From Aphelocoma coerulescens (Eukaryota; Chordata; Aves; Passeriformes; Corvidae): a stretch of 64,000 bases of DNA. Positions within the stretch are counted from its first letter, which is position 1. Every line of letters starts with the position of its first letter. The translations under genes and the position numbers were made by a program. Below are positions 44,512 to 58,043 of the stretch, in pieces. The notes beneath the pieces were generated by a model. It was not told the DNA's origin. It worked only from the letters and a program-made list of their open reading frames with translations, and did not search any database. The DNA is taken from positions 62,001-126,000 of the forward strand of contig NW_027183574.1 in assembly GCF_041296385.1 (NCBI RefSeq), read 5' to 3'.

Positions 44512-46703
44512 CATCCTGGAGCAGAGCCATTGCCAAAGGAAGCCGTGAGCCCGTGCCAAGCCAGTGCCGGAGTGGGATCCTAGCAGCACCTGTGGAAGCC
44601 GGGAGAGAGGAGCCCACCTGGAGCAGGTTCGTGCAGGATTAATCATCCCGTGGCTTCCCACCAGGGTCCTGTTGCTTCCAAAAGGCCCCACAGTGTCACT
44701 GTGGCCCCTCGGTTCCACCAGGTTCCATAGCGTCACTGTGGTGCCCAGGGTTCCGTCAGCTTCGCCAGCATCCCCACGGTCTGCAGAGCTCCCCGAGCTT
44801 CTGTGGTGTCACAGTGGAGGCAGGGTTGCATCAGGTTCCATAGCATCAGCACGGTCTCCAGGGCTCCCAGAGGTTCTGTGGTGTCACAGTGGAGGCAGGG
44901 TTGCATCAGGTTCCATAGCATCACCACAGTCTCCAGGGCTCCCTGAGCTTCTGTGGTGTCACAGTGGAGGCAGGGTTGCATCAGGTTCCATAGCATCAGC
45001 ACGGTCTCCAGGGCTCCCAGAGGTTCTGTGGTGTCACAGAGGAGGCAGGGTTGCATCAGGTTCCATAGCATCAGCACGGTCTCCAGGGCTCCCCTGAGCT
45101 TCTGTGGTGGTGTCACAGAGGAGCCAGGCTTCCTTGTAGTTCCCCAGCATCACAAAGGCTCTCCTGGGAGCCACGGGTCACAAAGCACCGTGGGCTCTGT
45201 GCAGCCCCGCTGTGTCACAATGGCCGCTGGCTTCCACGAGCCCCCGCAGTGTCCCAGTGGGCCCCGTGGCTTTAGGAGTGGGTGGCTGGGAGTTGGTGCC
45301 AGCGGCTGGGGGAGCAGCAGCAGGGACTGTGTGTGGACAGTGCCATGGCCACTTGTGTGGCCACTGGTGTCTCTGTGCCAGGCACAGCCGTGGTGTGTAA
45401 CACCGGCTCTGGGTCCTTTGGCTGTGCAGGTGGCAGTCACGGCCTGGAGCAGGGCTGCTCCCGGGGACAGCCTGGGGCAGGAGGCTGCTGGAGATTCATT
45501 CCCCACACTCCTTGTCATGAGGTGCTCAGAGTGATTGGAAAGGCTGTTGGCAGCAGGCAGTTCTCTGGGTTCAAGCTGTGGAGCTGTCAGCGGGAATGCA
45601 AAGGCCAAGCTGGTGAGCCTTTTGTCCTGGTGCCTTTAGTGTGTGAGCAGTCCCTGGTGCCGTTGTCTTTGGATCCTGAGTGTGGGAGAGGCAAGGCTTA
45701 GGATGGTGCGTAGAGCTGAGAAGGAAAGTGCCGAGAGCAGCGTGTGTGCTGCTGCTTTGAGGGGTGCAGTTGAAGTTGTAGGCAGCAAGAGCTTTCTCAG
45801 CTGGCCCTTTTGTGAGCTCTGCTTTTGCCAGATGACTTCCATCTTACCCTCTTACCATCTTAGCCTCTCATTTTTGCATATCCCAAACCCCCTTCCAAAC
45901 ATCCAGCAGCTGCTTGTAAAGAAGAAGTCCTAGAACAAAAAGCCAGTGCTGCCTTTCATAGCCCCTTTGCTGTCTATGAAGTAGAGGAAAGAAGCTAGTG
46001 AGACGCACTTTCTTTCTCAACTCCATAGAGCGCATCCTTCTCTCAAGGTGGCAGAGTCCTTGGCGGAAGTGAAGCATCTGCAGCTGCAGTTCAGACTGAG
46101 AGATGTGCCAGGACAGGAAACATTTGCTGACCTTCCCTGTTCCCTGTGCAACATGATTCTCGCATCCCAGTCACTTTCACATACCTTCGGTATCCCTGAG
46201 TCCAAGCAGCTAAAGCTCACAGAGACAGAAGTGTCAGGAAGGAAAACGTTCCAAAAGCACCCCCTTCTCTTATCAGCATATAAATTGTGCACAACAGGCT
46301 GCGGCACCGAACCTTCCTTCTCAGATAGACATGCCATCACACTTTTCACTCTTGCAGCTCGGTTGAAAAGCTCCAGCAGCTGCTCCCGCAATAGCAAAAG
46401 GTTCTAGAAGTGAAAGCCAGTTTGGGGCTGCACCTTCTCCTTGCCGCATGTAAGCCACACCAAACTCCCTGATGCACTCTGTCCTCCCCTTCTCAAAGGA
46501 GTAGACGGTGGCATCAGGACACACCTGTGTCCCAGCAGCTGGGTGCCCAGCCGGGAGCAGGAGCAGGGCTGGGGCTGCTCCCAAAGTTGCCCCGCCCCAA
46601 TGCCAGAGCCGGACATATGCTGAGGGGGGGCTGGATCAGGCTTTATTGTCCAGCTGCATGCCAGGAGTGAGCACAAAATCTACCTGCATTCTCTGCAGCA
46701 TGC
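44512..46703. repeat. Macrosatellite monomer 18 (4-unit form, 1-bp deletion)
   Basis: 2192 bp, minisatellite 44795-45094 with four units. One G is missing from a G-run (45463-45466; four instead of five), a typical homopolymer change. Confidence 0.95.
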
Positions 46704-48971
46704 CATCCTGGAGCAGAGCCATTGCCAAAGGAAGCCGTGAGCCCGTGCCAAGCCAGTGCCGGAGTGGGATCCTAGCAGCACCTGTGGAAGCCGGGAGAGA
46801 GGAGCCCACCTGGAGCAGGTTCGTGCAGGATTAATCATCCCGTGGCTTCCCACCAGGGTCCTGTTGCTTCCAAAAGGCCCCACAGTGTCACTGTGGCCCC
46901 TCGGTTCCACCAGGTTCCATAGCGTCACTGTGGTGCCCAGGGTTCCGTCAGCTTCGCCAGCATCCCCACGGTCTGCAGAGCTCCCCGAGCTTCTGTGGTG
47001 TCACAGTGGAGGCAGGGTTGCATCAGGTTCCATAGCATCAGCACGGTCTCCAGGGCTCCCAGAGGTTCTGTGGTGTCACAGTGGAGGCAGGGTTGCATCA
47101 GGTTCCATAGCATCACCACAGTCTCCAGGGCTCCCTGAGCTTCTGTGGTGTCACAGTGGAGGCAGGGTTGCATCAGGTTCCATAGCATCAGCACGGTCTC
47201 CAGGGCTCCCAGAGGTTCTGTGGTGTCACAGAGGAGGCAGGGTTGCATCAGGTTCCATAGCATCACCACGGTCTCCAGGGCTCCAAGAGCTTCTGTGGTG
47301 TCACAGAGGAGGCAGGGTTGCATCAGGTTCAATAGCATCAGCACAGTCTCAAGGGCTCCCCTGAGCTTCTGTGGTGGTGTCACAGAGGAGCCAGGCTTCC
47401 TTGTAGTTCCCCAGCATCACAAAGGCTCTCCTGGGAGCCACGGGTCACAAAGCACCGTGGGCTCTGTGCAGCCCCGCTGTGTCACAATGGCCGCTGGCTT
47501 CCACGAGCCCCCGCAGTGTCCCAGTGGGCCCCGTGGCTTTAGGAGTGGGTGGCTGGGAGTTGGTGCCAGCGGCTGGGGGAGCAGCAGCAGGGACTGTGTG
47601 TGGACAGTGCCATGGCCACTTGTGTGGCCACTGGTGTCTCTGTGCCAGGCACAGCCGTGGTGTGTAACACCGGCTCTGGGTCCTTTGGCTGTGCAGGTGG
47701 CAGTCACGGCCTGGAGCAGGGCTGCTCCCGGGGGACAGCCTGGGGCAGGAGGCTGCTGGAGATTCATTCCCCACACTCCTTGTCATGAGGTGCTCAGAGT
47801 GATTGGAAAGGCTGTTGGCAGCAGGCAGTTCTCTGGGTTCAAGCTGTGGAGCTGTCAGCGGGAATGCAAAGGCCAAGCTGGTGAGCCTTTTGTCCTGGTG
47901 CCTTTAGTGTGTGAGCAGTCCCTGGTGCCGTTGTCTTTGGATCCTGAGTGTGGGAGAGGCAAGGCTTAGGATGGTGCGTAGAGCTGAGAAGGAAAGTGCC
48001 GAGAGCAGCGTGTGTGCTGCTGCTTTGAGGGGTGCAGTTGAAGTTGTAGGCAGCAAGAGCTTTCTCAGCTGGCCCTTTTGTGAGCTCTGCTTTTGCCAGA
48101 TGACTTCCATCTTACCCTCTTACCATCTTAGCCTCTCATTTTTGCATATCCCAAACCCCCTTCCAAACATCCAGCAGCTGCTTGTAAAGAAGAAGTCCTA
48201 GAACAAAAAGCCAGTGCTGCCTTTCATAGCCCCTTTGCTGTCTATGAAGTAGAGGAAAGAAGCTAGTGAGACGCACTTTCTTTCTCAACTCCATAGAGCG
48301 CATCCTTCTCTCAAGGTGGCAGAGTCCTTGGCGGAAGTGAAGCATCTGCAGCTGCAGTTCAGACTGAGAGATGTGCCAGGACAGGAAACATTTGCTGACC
48401 TTCCCTGTTCCCTGTGCAACATGATTCTCGCATCCCAGTCACTTTCACATACCTTCGGTATCCCTGAGTCCAAGCAGCTAAAGCTCACAGAGACAGAAGT
48501 GTCAGGAAGGAAAACGTTCCAAAAGCACCCCCTTCTCTTATCAGCATATAAATTGTGCACAACAGGCTGCGGCACCGAACCTTCCTTCTCAGATAGACAT
48601 GCCATCACACTTTTCACTCTTGCAGCTCGGTTGAAAAGCTCCAGCAGCTGCTCCCGCAATAGCAAAAGGTTCTAGAAGTGAAAGCCAGTTTGGGGCTGCA
48701 CCTTCTCCTTGCCGCATGTAAGCCACACCAAACTCCCTGATGCACTCTGTCCTCCCCTTCTCAAAGGAGTAGACGGTGGCATCAGGACACACCTGTGTCC
48801 CAGCAGCTGGGTGCCCAGCCGGGAGCAGGAGCAGGGCTGGGGCTGCTCCCAAAGTTGCCCCGCCCCAATGCCAGAGCCGGACATATGCTGAGGGGGGGCT
48901 GGATCAGGCTTTATTGTCCAGCTGCATGCCAGGAGTGAGCACAAAATCTACCTGCATTCTCTGCAGCATGC
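46704..48971. repeat. Macrosatellite monomer 19
   Basis: 2268 bp, minisatellite 46987-47361. A at 47345 and A at 47351 repeat the private pair of monomer 16, 6653 bp upstream. Confidence 0.95.
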
Positions 48972-51239
48972 CATCCTGGAGCAGAGCCATTGCCAAAGGA
49001 AGCCGTGAGCCCGTGCCAAGCCAGTGCCGGAGTGGGATCCTAGCAGCACCTGTGGAAGCCGGGAGAGAGGAGCCCACCTGGAGCAGGTTCGTGCAGGATT
49101 AATCATCCCGTGGCTTCCCACCAGGGTCCTGTTGCTTCCAAAAGGCCCCACAGTGTCACTGTGGCCCCTCGGTTCCACCAGGTTCCATAGCGTCACTGTG
49201 GTGCCCAGGGTTCCGTCAGCTTCGCCAGCATCCCCACGGTCTGCAGAGCTCCCCGAGCTTCTGTGGTGTCACAGTGGAGGCAGGGTTGCATCAGGTTCCA
49301 TAGCATCAGCACGGTCTCCAGGGCTCCCAGAGGTTCTGTGGTGTCACAGTGGAGGCAGGGTTGCATCAGGTTCCATAGCATCACCACAGTCTCCAGGGCT
49401 CCCTGAGCTTCTGTGGTGTCACAGTGGAGGCAGGGTTGCATCAGGTTCCATAGCATCAGCACGGTCTCCAGGGCTCCCAGAGGTTCTGTGGTGTCACAGA
49501 GGAGGCAGGGTTGCATCAGGTTCCATAGCATCAGCACGGTCTCCAGGGCTCCAAGAGCTTCTGTGGTGTCACAGAGGAGGCAGGGTTGCATCAGGTTCAA
49601 TAGCATCAGCACGGTCTCCAGGGCTCCCCTGAGCTTCTGTGGTGGTGTCACAGAGGAGCCAGGCTTCCTTGTAGTTCCCCAGCATCACAAAGGCTCTCCT
49701 GGGAGCCACGGGTCACAAAGCACCGTGGGCTCTGTGCAGCCCCGCTGTGTCACAATGGCCGCTGGCTTCCACGAGCCCCCGCAGTGTCCCAGTGGGCCCC
49801 GTGGCTTTAGGAGTGGGTGGCTGGGAGTTGGTGCCAGCGGCTGGGGGAGCAGCAGCAGGGACTGTGTGTGGACAGTGCCATGGCCACTTGTGTGGCCACT
49901 GGTGTCTCTGTGCCAGGCACAGCCGTGGTGTGTAACACCGGCTCTGGGTCCTTTGGCTGTGCAGGTGGCAGTCACGGCCTGGCGCAGGGCTGCTCCCGGG
50001 GGACAGCCTGGGGCAGGAGGCTGCTGGAGATTCATTCCCCACACTCCTTGTCATGAGGTGCTCAGAGTGATTGGAAAGGCTGTTGGCAGCAGGCAGTTCT
50101 CTGGGTTCAAGCTGTGGAGCTGTCAGCGGGAATGCAAAGGCCAAGCTGGTGAGCCTTTTGTCCTGGTGCCTTTAGTGTGTGAGCAGTCCCTGGTGCCGTT
50201 GTCTTTGGATCCTGAGTGTGGGAGAGGCAAGGCTTAGGATGGTGCGTAGAGCTGAGAAGGAAAGTGCCGAGAGCAGCATGTGTGCTGCTGCTTTGAGGGG
50301 TGCAGTTGAAGTTGTAGGCAGCAAGAGCTTTCTCAGCTGGCCCTTTTGTGAGCTCTGCTTTTGCCAGATGACTTCCATCTTACCCTCTTACCATCTTAGC
50401 CTCTCATTTTTGCATATCCCAAACCCCCTTCCAAACATCCAGCAGCTGCTTGTAAAGAAGAAGTCCTAGAACAAAAAGCCAGTGCTGCCTTTCATAGCCC
50501 CTTTGCTGTCTATGAAGTAGAGGAAAGAAGCTAGTGAGACGCACTTTCTTTCTCAACTCCATAGAGCGCATCCTTCTCTCAAGGTGGCAGAGTCCTTGGC
50601 GGAAGTGAAGCATCTGCAGCTGCAGTTCAGACTGAGAGATGTGCCAGGACAGGAAACATTTGCTGACCTTCCCTGTTCCCTGTGCAACATGATTCTCGCA
50701 TCCCAGTCACTTTCACATACCTTCGGTATCCCTGAGTCCAAGCAGCTAAAGCTCACAGAGACAGAAGTGTCAGGAAGGAAAACGTTCCAAAAGCACCCCC
50801 TTCTCTTATCAGCATATAAATTGTGCACAACAGGCTGCGGCACCGAACCTTCCTTCTCAGATAGACATGCCATCACACTTTTCACTCTTGCAGCTCGGTT
50901 GAAAAGCTCCAGCAGCTGCTCCCGCAATAGCAAAAGGTTCTAGAAGTGAAAGCCAGTTTGGGGCTGCACCTTCTCCTTGCCGCATGTAAGCCACACCAAA
51001 CTCCCTGATGCACTCTGTCCTCCCCTTCTCAAAGGAGTAGACGGTGGCATCAGGACACACCTGTGTCCCAGCAGCTGGGTGCCCAGCCGGGAGCAGGAGC
51101 AGGGCTGGGGCTGCTCCCAAAGTTGCCCCGCCCCAATGCCAGAGCCGGACATATGCTGAGGGGGGGCTGGATCAGGCTTTATTGTCCAGCTGCATGCCAG
51201 GAGTGAGCACAAAATCTACCTGCATTCTCTGCAGCATGC
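48972..51239. repeat. Macrosatellite monomer 20
   Basis: 2268 bp, minisatellite 49255-49629. C at 49983 (GGCGCAGG) and A at 50278 are shared with monomer 21. Confidence 0.95.
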
Positions 51240-53507
51240 CATCCTGGAGCAGAGCCATTGCCAAAGGAAGCCGTCAGCCCGTGCCAAGCCAGTGCCGGAG
51301 TGGGATCCTAGCAGCACCTGTGGAAGCCGGGAGAGAGGAGCCCACCTGGAGCAGGTTCGTGCAGGATTAATCATCCCGTGGCTTCCCACCAGGGTCCTGT
51401 TGCTTCCAAAAGGCCCCACAGTGTCACTGTGGCCCCTCGGTTCCACCAGGTTCCATAGCGTCACTGTGGTGCCCAGGGTTCCGTCAGCTTCGCCAGCATC
51501 CCCACGGTCTGCAGAGCTCCCCGAGCTTCTGTGGTGTCACAGTGGAGGCAGGGTTGCATCAGGTTCCATAGCATCAGCACGGTCTCCAGGGCTCCCAGAG
51601 GTTCTGTGGTGTCACAGTGGAGGCAGGGTTGCATCAGGTTCCATAGCATCACCACAGTCTCCAGGGCTCCCTGAGCTTCTGTGGTGTCACAGTGGAGGCA
51701 GGGTTGCATCAGGTTCCATAGCATCAGCACGGTCTCCAGGGCTCCCAGAGGTTCTGTGGTGTCACAGAGGAGGCAGGGTTGCATCAGGTTCCATAGCATC
51801 AGCACGGTCTCCAGGGCTCCAAGAGCTTCTGTGGTGTCACAGAGGAGGCAGGGTTGCATCAGGTTCAATAGCATCAGCACGGTCTCCAGGGCTCCCCTGA
51901 GCTTCTGTGGTGGTGTCACAGAGGAGCCAGGCTTCCTTGTAGTTCCCCAGCATCACAAAGGCTCTCCTGGGAGCCACGGGTCACAAAGCACCGTGGGCTC
52001 TGTGCAGCCCCGCTGTGTCACAATGGCCGCTGGCTTCCACGAGCCCCCGCAGTGTCCCAGTGGGCCCCGTGGCTTTAGGAGTGGGTGGCTGGGAGTTGGT
52101 GCCAGCGGCTGGGGGAGCAGCAGCAGGGACTGTGTGTGGACAGTGCCATGGCCACTTGTGTGGCCACTGGTGTCTCTGTGCCAGGCACAGCCGTGGTGTG
52201 TAACACCGGCTCTGGGTCCTTTGGCTGTGCAGGTGGCAGTCACGGCCTGGCGCAGGGCTGCTCCCGGGGGACAGCCTGGGGCAGGAGGCTGCTGGAGATT
52301 CATTCCCCACACTCCTTGTCATGAGGTGCTCAGAGTGATTGGAAAGGCTGTTGGCAGCAGGCAGTTCTCTGGGTTCAAGCTGTGGAGCTGTCAGCGGGAA
52401 TGCAAAGGCCAAGCTGGTGAGCCTTTTGTCCTGGTGCCTTTAGTGTGTGAGCAGTCCCTGGTGCCGTTGTCTTTGGATCCTGAGTGTGGGAGAGGCAAGG
52501 CTTAGGATGGTGCGTAGAGCTGAGAAGGAAAGTGCCGAGAGCAGCATGTGTGCTGCTGCTTTGAGGGGTGCAGTTGAAGTTGTAGGCAGCAAGAGCTTTC
52601 TCAGCTGGCCCTTTTGTGAGCTCTGCTTTTGCCAGATGACTTCCATCTTACCCTCTTACCATCTTAGCCTCTCATTTTTGCATATCCCAAACCCCCTTCC
52701 AAACATCCAGCAGCTGCTTGTAAAGAAGAAGTCCTAGAACAAAAAGCCAGTGCTGCCTTTCATAGCCCCTTTGCTGTCTATGAAGTAGAGGAAAGAAGCT
52801 AGTGAGACGCACTTTCTTTCTCAACTCCATAGAGCGCATCCTTCTCTCAAGGTGGCAGAGTCCTTGGCGGAAGTGAAGCATCTGCAGCTGCAGTTCAGAC
52901 TGAGAGATGTGCCAGGACAGGAAACATTTGCTGACCTTCCCTGTTCCCTGTGCAACATGATTCTCGCATCCCAGTCACTTTCACATACCTTCGGTATCCC
53001 TGAGTCCAAGCAGCTAAAGCTCACAGAGACAGAAGTGTCAGGAAGGAAAACGTTCCAAAAGCACCCCCTTCTCTTATCAGCATATAAATTGTGCACAACA
53101 GGCTGCGGCACCGAACCTTCCTTCTCAGATAGACATGCCATCACACTTTTCACTCTTGCAGCTCGGTTGAAAAGCTCCAGCAGCTGCTCCCGCAATAGCA
53201 AAAGGTTCTAGAAGTGAAAGCCAGTTTGGGGCTGCACCTTCTCCTTGCCGCATGTAAGCCACACCAAACTCCCTGATGCACTCTGTCCTCCCCTTCTCAA
53301 AGGAGTAGACGGTGGCATCAGGACACACCTGTGTCCCAGCAGCTGGGTGCCCAGCCGGGAGCAGGAGCAGGGCTGGGGCTGCTCCCAAAGTTGCCCCGCC
53401 CCAATGCCAGAGCCGGACATATGCTGAGGGGGGGCTGGATCAGGCTTTATTGTCCAGCTGCATGCCAGGAGTGAGCACAAAATCTACCTGCATTCTCTGC
53501 AGCATGC
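51240..53507. repeat. Macrosatellite monomer 21
   Basis: 2268 bp, minisatellite 51523-51897. C at 52251 and A at 52546 copy monomer 20 exactly 2268 bp on. C at 51275 (CCGTCAGCCC) is shared with monomer 22 at 53543. Confidence 0.95.
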
Positions 53508-55775
53508 CATCCTGGAGCAGAGCCATTGCCAAAGGAAGCCGTCAGCCCGTGCCAAGCCAGTGCCGGAGTGGGATCCTAGCAGCACCTGTGGAAGCCGGGA
53601 GAGAGGAGCCCACCTGGAGCAGGTTCGTGCAGGATTAATCATCCCGTGGCTTCCCACCAGGGTCCTGTTGCTTCCAAAAGGCCCCACAGTGTCACTGTGG
53701 CCCCTCGGTTCCACCAGGTTCCGTAGCGTCACTGTGGTGCCCAGGGTTCCGTCAGCTTCGCCAGCATCCCCACGGTCTGCAGAGCTCCCCGAGCTTCTGT
53801 GGTGTCACAGTGGAGGCAGGGTTGCATCAGGTTCCATAGCATCAGCACGGTCTCCAGGGCTCCCAGAGGTTCTGTGGTGTCACAGTGGAGGCAGGGTTGC
53901 ATCAGGTTCCATAGCATCACCACAGTCTCCAGGGCTCCCTGAGCTTCTGTGGTGTCACAGTGGAGGCAGGGTTGCATCACGTTCCATAGCATCAGCACGG
54001 TCTCCAGGGCTCCCAGAGGTTCTGTGGTGTCACAGAGGAGGCAGGGTTGCATCAGGTTCCATAGCATCACCACGGTCTCCAGGGCTCCAAGAGCTTCTGT
54101 GGTGTCACAGAGGAGGCAGGGTTGCATCAGGTTCAATAGCATCAGCACGGTCTCCAGGGCTCCCCTGAGCTTCTGTGGTGGTGTCACAGAGGAGCCAGGC
54201 TTCCTTGTAGTTCCCCAGCATCACAAAGGCTCTCCTGGGAGCCACGGGTCACAAAGCACCGTGGGCTCTGTGCAGCCCCGCTGTGTCACAATGGCCGCTG
54301 GCTTCCACGAGCCCCCGCAGTGTCCCAGTGGGCCCCGTGGCTTTAGGAGTGGGTGGCTGGGAGTTGGTGCCAGCGGCTGGGGGAGCAGCAGCAGGGACTG
54401 TGTGTGGACAGTGCCATGGCCACTTGTGTGGCCACTGGTGTCTCTGTGCCAGGCACAGCCGTGGTGTGTAACACCGGCTCTGGGTCCTTTGGCTGTGCAG
54501 GTGGCAGTCACGGCCTGGAGCAGGGCTGCTCCCAGGGGACAGCCTGGGGCAGGAGGCTGCTGGAGATTCATTCCCCACACTCCTTGTCATGAGGTGCTCA
54601 GAGTGATTGGAAAGGCTGTTGGCAGCAGGCAGTTCTCTGGGTTCAAGCTGTGGAGGTGTCAGCGGGAATGCAAAGGCCAAGCTGGTGAGCCTTTTGTCCT
54701 GGTGCCTTTAGTGTGTGAGCAGTCCCTGGTGCCGTTGTCTTTGGATCCTGAGTGTGGGAGAGGCAAGGCTTAGGATGGTGCGTAGAGCTGAGAAGGAAAG
54801 TGCCGAGAGCAGCGTGTGTGCTGCTGCTTTGAGGGGTGCAGTTGAAGTTGTAGGCAGCAAGAGCTTTCTCAGCTGGCCCTTTTGTGAGCTCTGCTTTTGC
54901 CAGATGACTTCCATCTTACCCTCTTACCATCTTAGCCTCTCATTTTTGCATATCCCAAACCCCCTTCCAAACATCCAGCAGCTGCTTGTAAAGAAGAAGT
55001 CCTAGAACAAAAAGCCAGTGCTGCCTTTCATAGCCCCTTTGCTGTCTATGAAGTAGAGGAAAGAAGCTAGTGAGACGCACTTTCTTTCTCAACTCCATAG
55101 AGCGCATCCTTCTCTCAAGGTGGCAGAGTCCTTGGCGGAAGTGAAGCATCTGCAGCTGCAGTTCAGACTGAGAGATGTGCCAGGACAGGAAACATTTGCT
55201 GACCTTCCCTGTTCCCTGTGCAACATGATTCTCGCATCCCAGTCACTTTCACATACCTTCGGTATCCCTGAGTCCAAGCAGCTAAAGCTCACAGAGACAG
55301 AAGTGTCAGGAAGGAAAACGTTCCAAAAGCACCCCCTTCTCTTATCAGCATATAAATTGTGCACAACAGGCTGCGGCACCGAACCTTCCTTCTCAGATAG
55401 ACATGCCATCACACTTTTCACTCTTGCAGCTCGGTTGAAAAGCTCCAGCAGCTGCTCCCGCAATAGCAAAAGGTTCTAGAAGTGAAAGCCAGTTTGGGGC
55501 TGCACCTTCTCCTTGCCGCATGTAAGCCACACCAAACTCCCTGATGCACTCTGTCCTCCCCTTCTCAAAGGAGTAGACGGTGGCATCAGGACACACCTGT
55601 GTCCCAGCAGCTGGGTGCCCAGCCGGGAGCAGGAGCAGGGCTGGGGCTGCTCCCAAAGTTGCCCCGCCCCAATGCCAGAGCCGGACATATGCTGAGGGGG
55701 GGCTGGATCAGGCTTTATTGTCCAGCTGCATGCCAGGAGTGAGCACAAAATCTACCTGCATTCTCTGCAGCATGC
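53508..55775. repeat. Macrosatellite monomer 22
   Basis: 2268 bp, minisatellite 53791-54165. The most diverged copy seen: private G at 53723, C at 53980, A at 54534 and G at 54656, besides the shared C at 53543. Confidence 0.95.
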
Positions 55776-58043
55776 CATCCTGGAGCAGAGCCATTGCCAA
55801 AGGAAGCCGTGAGCCCGTGCCAAGCCAGTGCCGGAGTGGGATCCTAGCAGCACCTGTGGAAGCCGGGAGAGAGGAGCCCACCTGGAGCAGGTTTGTGCAG
55901 GATTAATCATCCCGTGGCTTCCCACCAGGGTCCTGTTGCTTCCAAAAGGCCCCACAGTGTCACTGTGGCCCCTCGGTTCCACCAGGTTCCATAGCGTCAC
56001 TGTGGTGCCCAGGGTTCCGTCAGCTTCGCCAGCATCCCCACGGTCTGCAGAGCTCCCCGAGCTTCTGTGGTGTCACAGTGGAGGCAGGGTTGCATCAGGT
56101 TCCATAGCATCAGCACGGTCTCCAGGGCTCCCAGAGGTTCTGTGGTGTCACAGTGGAGGCAGGGTTGCATCAGGTTCCATAGCATCACCACAGTCTCCAG
56201 GGCTCCCTGAGCTTCTGTGGTGTCACAGTGGAGGCAGGGTTGCATCAGGTTCCATAGCATCAGCACGGTCTCCAGGGCTCCCAGAGGTTCTGTGGTGTCA
56301 CAGAGGAGGCAGGGTTGCATCAGGTTCCATAGCATCAGCACGGTCTCCAGGGCTCCAAGAGCTTCTGTGTTGTCACAGAGGAGGCAGGGTTGCATCAGGT
56401 TCAATAGCATCAGCACGGTCTCCAGGGCTCCCCTGAGCTTCTGTGGTGGTGTCACAGAGGAGCCAGGCTTCCTTGTAGTTCCCCAGCATCACAAAGGCTC
56501 TCCTGGGAGCCACGGGTCACAAAGCACCGTGGGCTCTGTGCAGCCCCGCTGTGTCACAATGGCCGCTGGCTTCCACGAGCCCCCGCAGTGTCCCAGTGGG
56601 CCCCGTGGCTTTAGGAGTGGGTGGCTGGGAGTTGGTGCCAGCGGCTGGGGGAGCAGCAGCAGGGACTGTGTGTGGACAGTGCCATGGCCACTTGTGTGGC
56701 CACTGGTGTCTCTGTGCCAGGCACAGCCGTGGTGTGTAACACCGGCTCTGGGTCCTTTGGCTGTGCAGGTGGCAGTCACGGCCTGGAGCAGGGCTGCTCC
56801 CGGGGGACAGCCTGGGGCAGGAGGCTGCTGGAGATTCATTCCCCACACTCCTTGTCATGAGGTGCTCAGAGTGATTGGAAAGGCTGTTGGCAGCAGGCAG
56901 TTCTCTGGGTTCAAGCTGTGGAGCTGTCAGCGGGAATGCAAAGGCCAAGCTGGTGAGCCTTTTGTCCTGGTGCCTTTAGTGTGTGAGCAGTCCCTGGTGC
57001 CGTTGTCTTTGGATCCTGAGTGTGGGAGAGGCAAGGCTTAGGATGGTGCGTAGAGCTGAGAAGGAAAGTGCCGAGAGCAGCGTGTGTGCTGCTGCTTTGA
57101 GGGGTGCAGTTGAAGTTGTAGGCAGCAAGAGCTTTCTCAGCTGGCCCTTTTGTGAGCTCTGCTTTTGCCAGATGACTTCCATCTTACCCTCTTACCATCT
57201 TAGCCTCTCATTTTTGCATATCCCAAACCCCCTTCCAAACATCCAGCAGCTGCTTGTAAAGAAGAAGTCCTAGAACAAAAAGCCAGTGCTGCCTTTCATA
57301 GCCCCTTTGCTGTCTATGAAGTAGAGGAAAGAAGCTAGTGAGACGCACTTTCTTTCTCAACTCCATAGAGCGCATCCTTCTCTCAAGGTGGCAGAGTCCT
57401 TGGCGGAAGTGAAGCATCTGCAGCTGCAGTTCAGACTGAGAGATGTGCCAGGACAGGAAACATTTGCTGACCTTCCCTGTTCCCTGTGCAACATGATTCT
57501 CGCATCCCAGTCACTTTCACATACCTTCGGTATCCCTGAGTCCAAGCAGCTAAAGCTCACAGAGACAGAAGTGTCAGGAAGGAAAACGTTCCAAAAGCAC
57601 CCCCTTCTCTTATCAGCATATAAATTGTGCACAACAGGCTGCGGCACCGAACCTTCCTTCTCAGATAGACATGCCATCACACTTTTCACTCTTGCAGCTC
57701 GGTTGAAAAGCTCCAGCAGCTGCTCCTGCAATAGCAAAAGGTTCTAGAAGTGAAAGCCAGTTTGGGGCTGCACCTTCTCCTTGCCGCATGTAAGCCACAC
57801 CAAACTCCCTGATGCACTCTGTCCTCCCCTTCTCAAAGGAGTAGACGGTGGCATCAGGACACACCTGTGTCCCAGCAGCTGGGTGCCCAGCCGGGAGCAG
57901 GAGCAGGGCTGGGGCTGCTCCCAAAGTTGCCCCGCCCCAATGCCAGAGCCGGACATATGCTGAGGGGGGGCTGGATCAGGCTTTATTGTCCAGCTGCATG
58001 CCAGGAGTGAGCACAAAATCTACCTGCATTCTCTGCAGCATGC
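55776..58043. repeat. Macrosatellite monomer 23
   Basis: 2268 bp, minisatellite 56059-56433. Private T at 55894 (GTTTGTGC) and T at 56370. T at 57727 is shared only with monomer 5. Confidence 0.95.
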
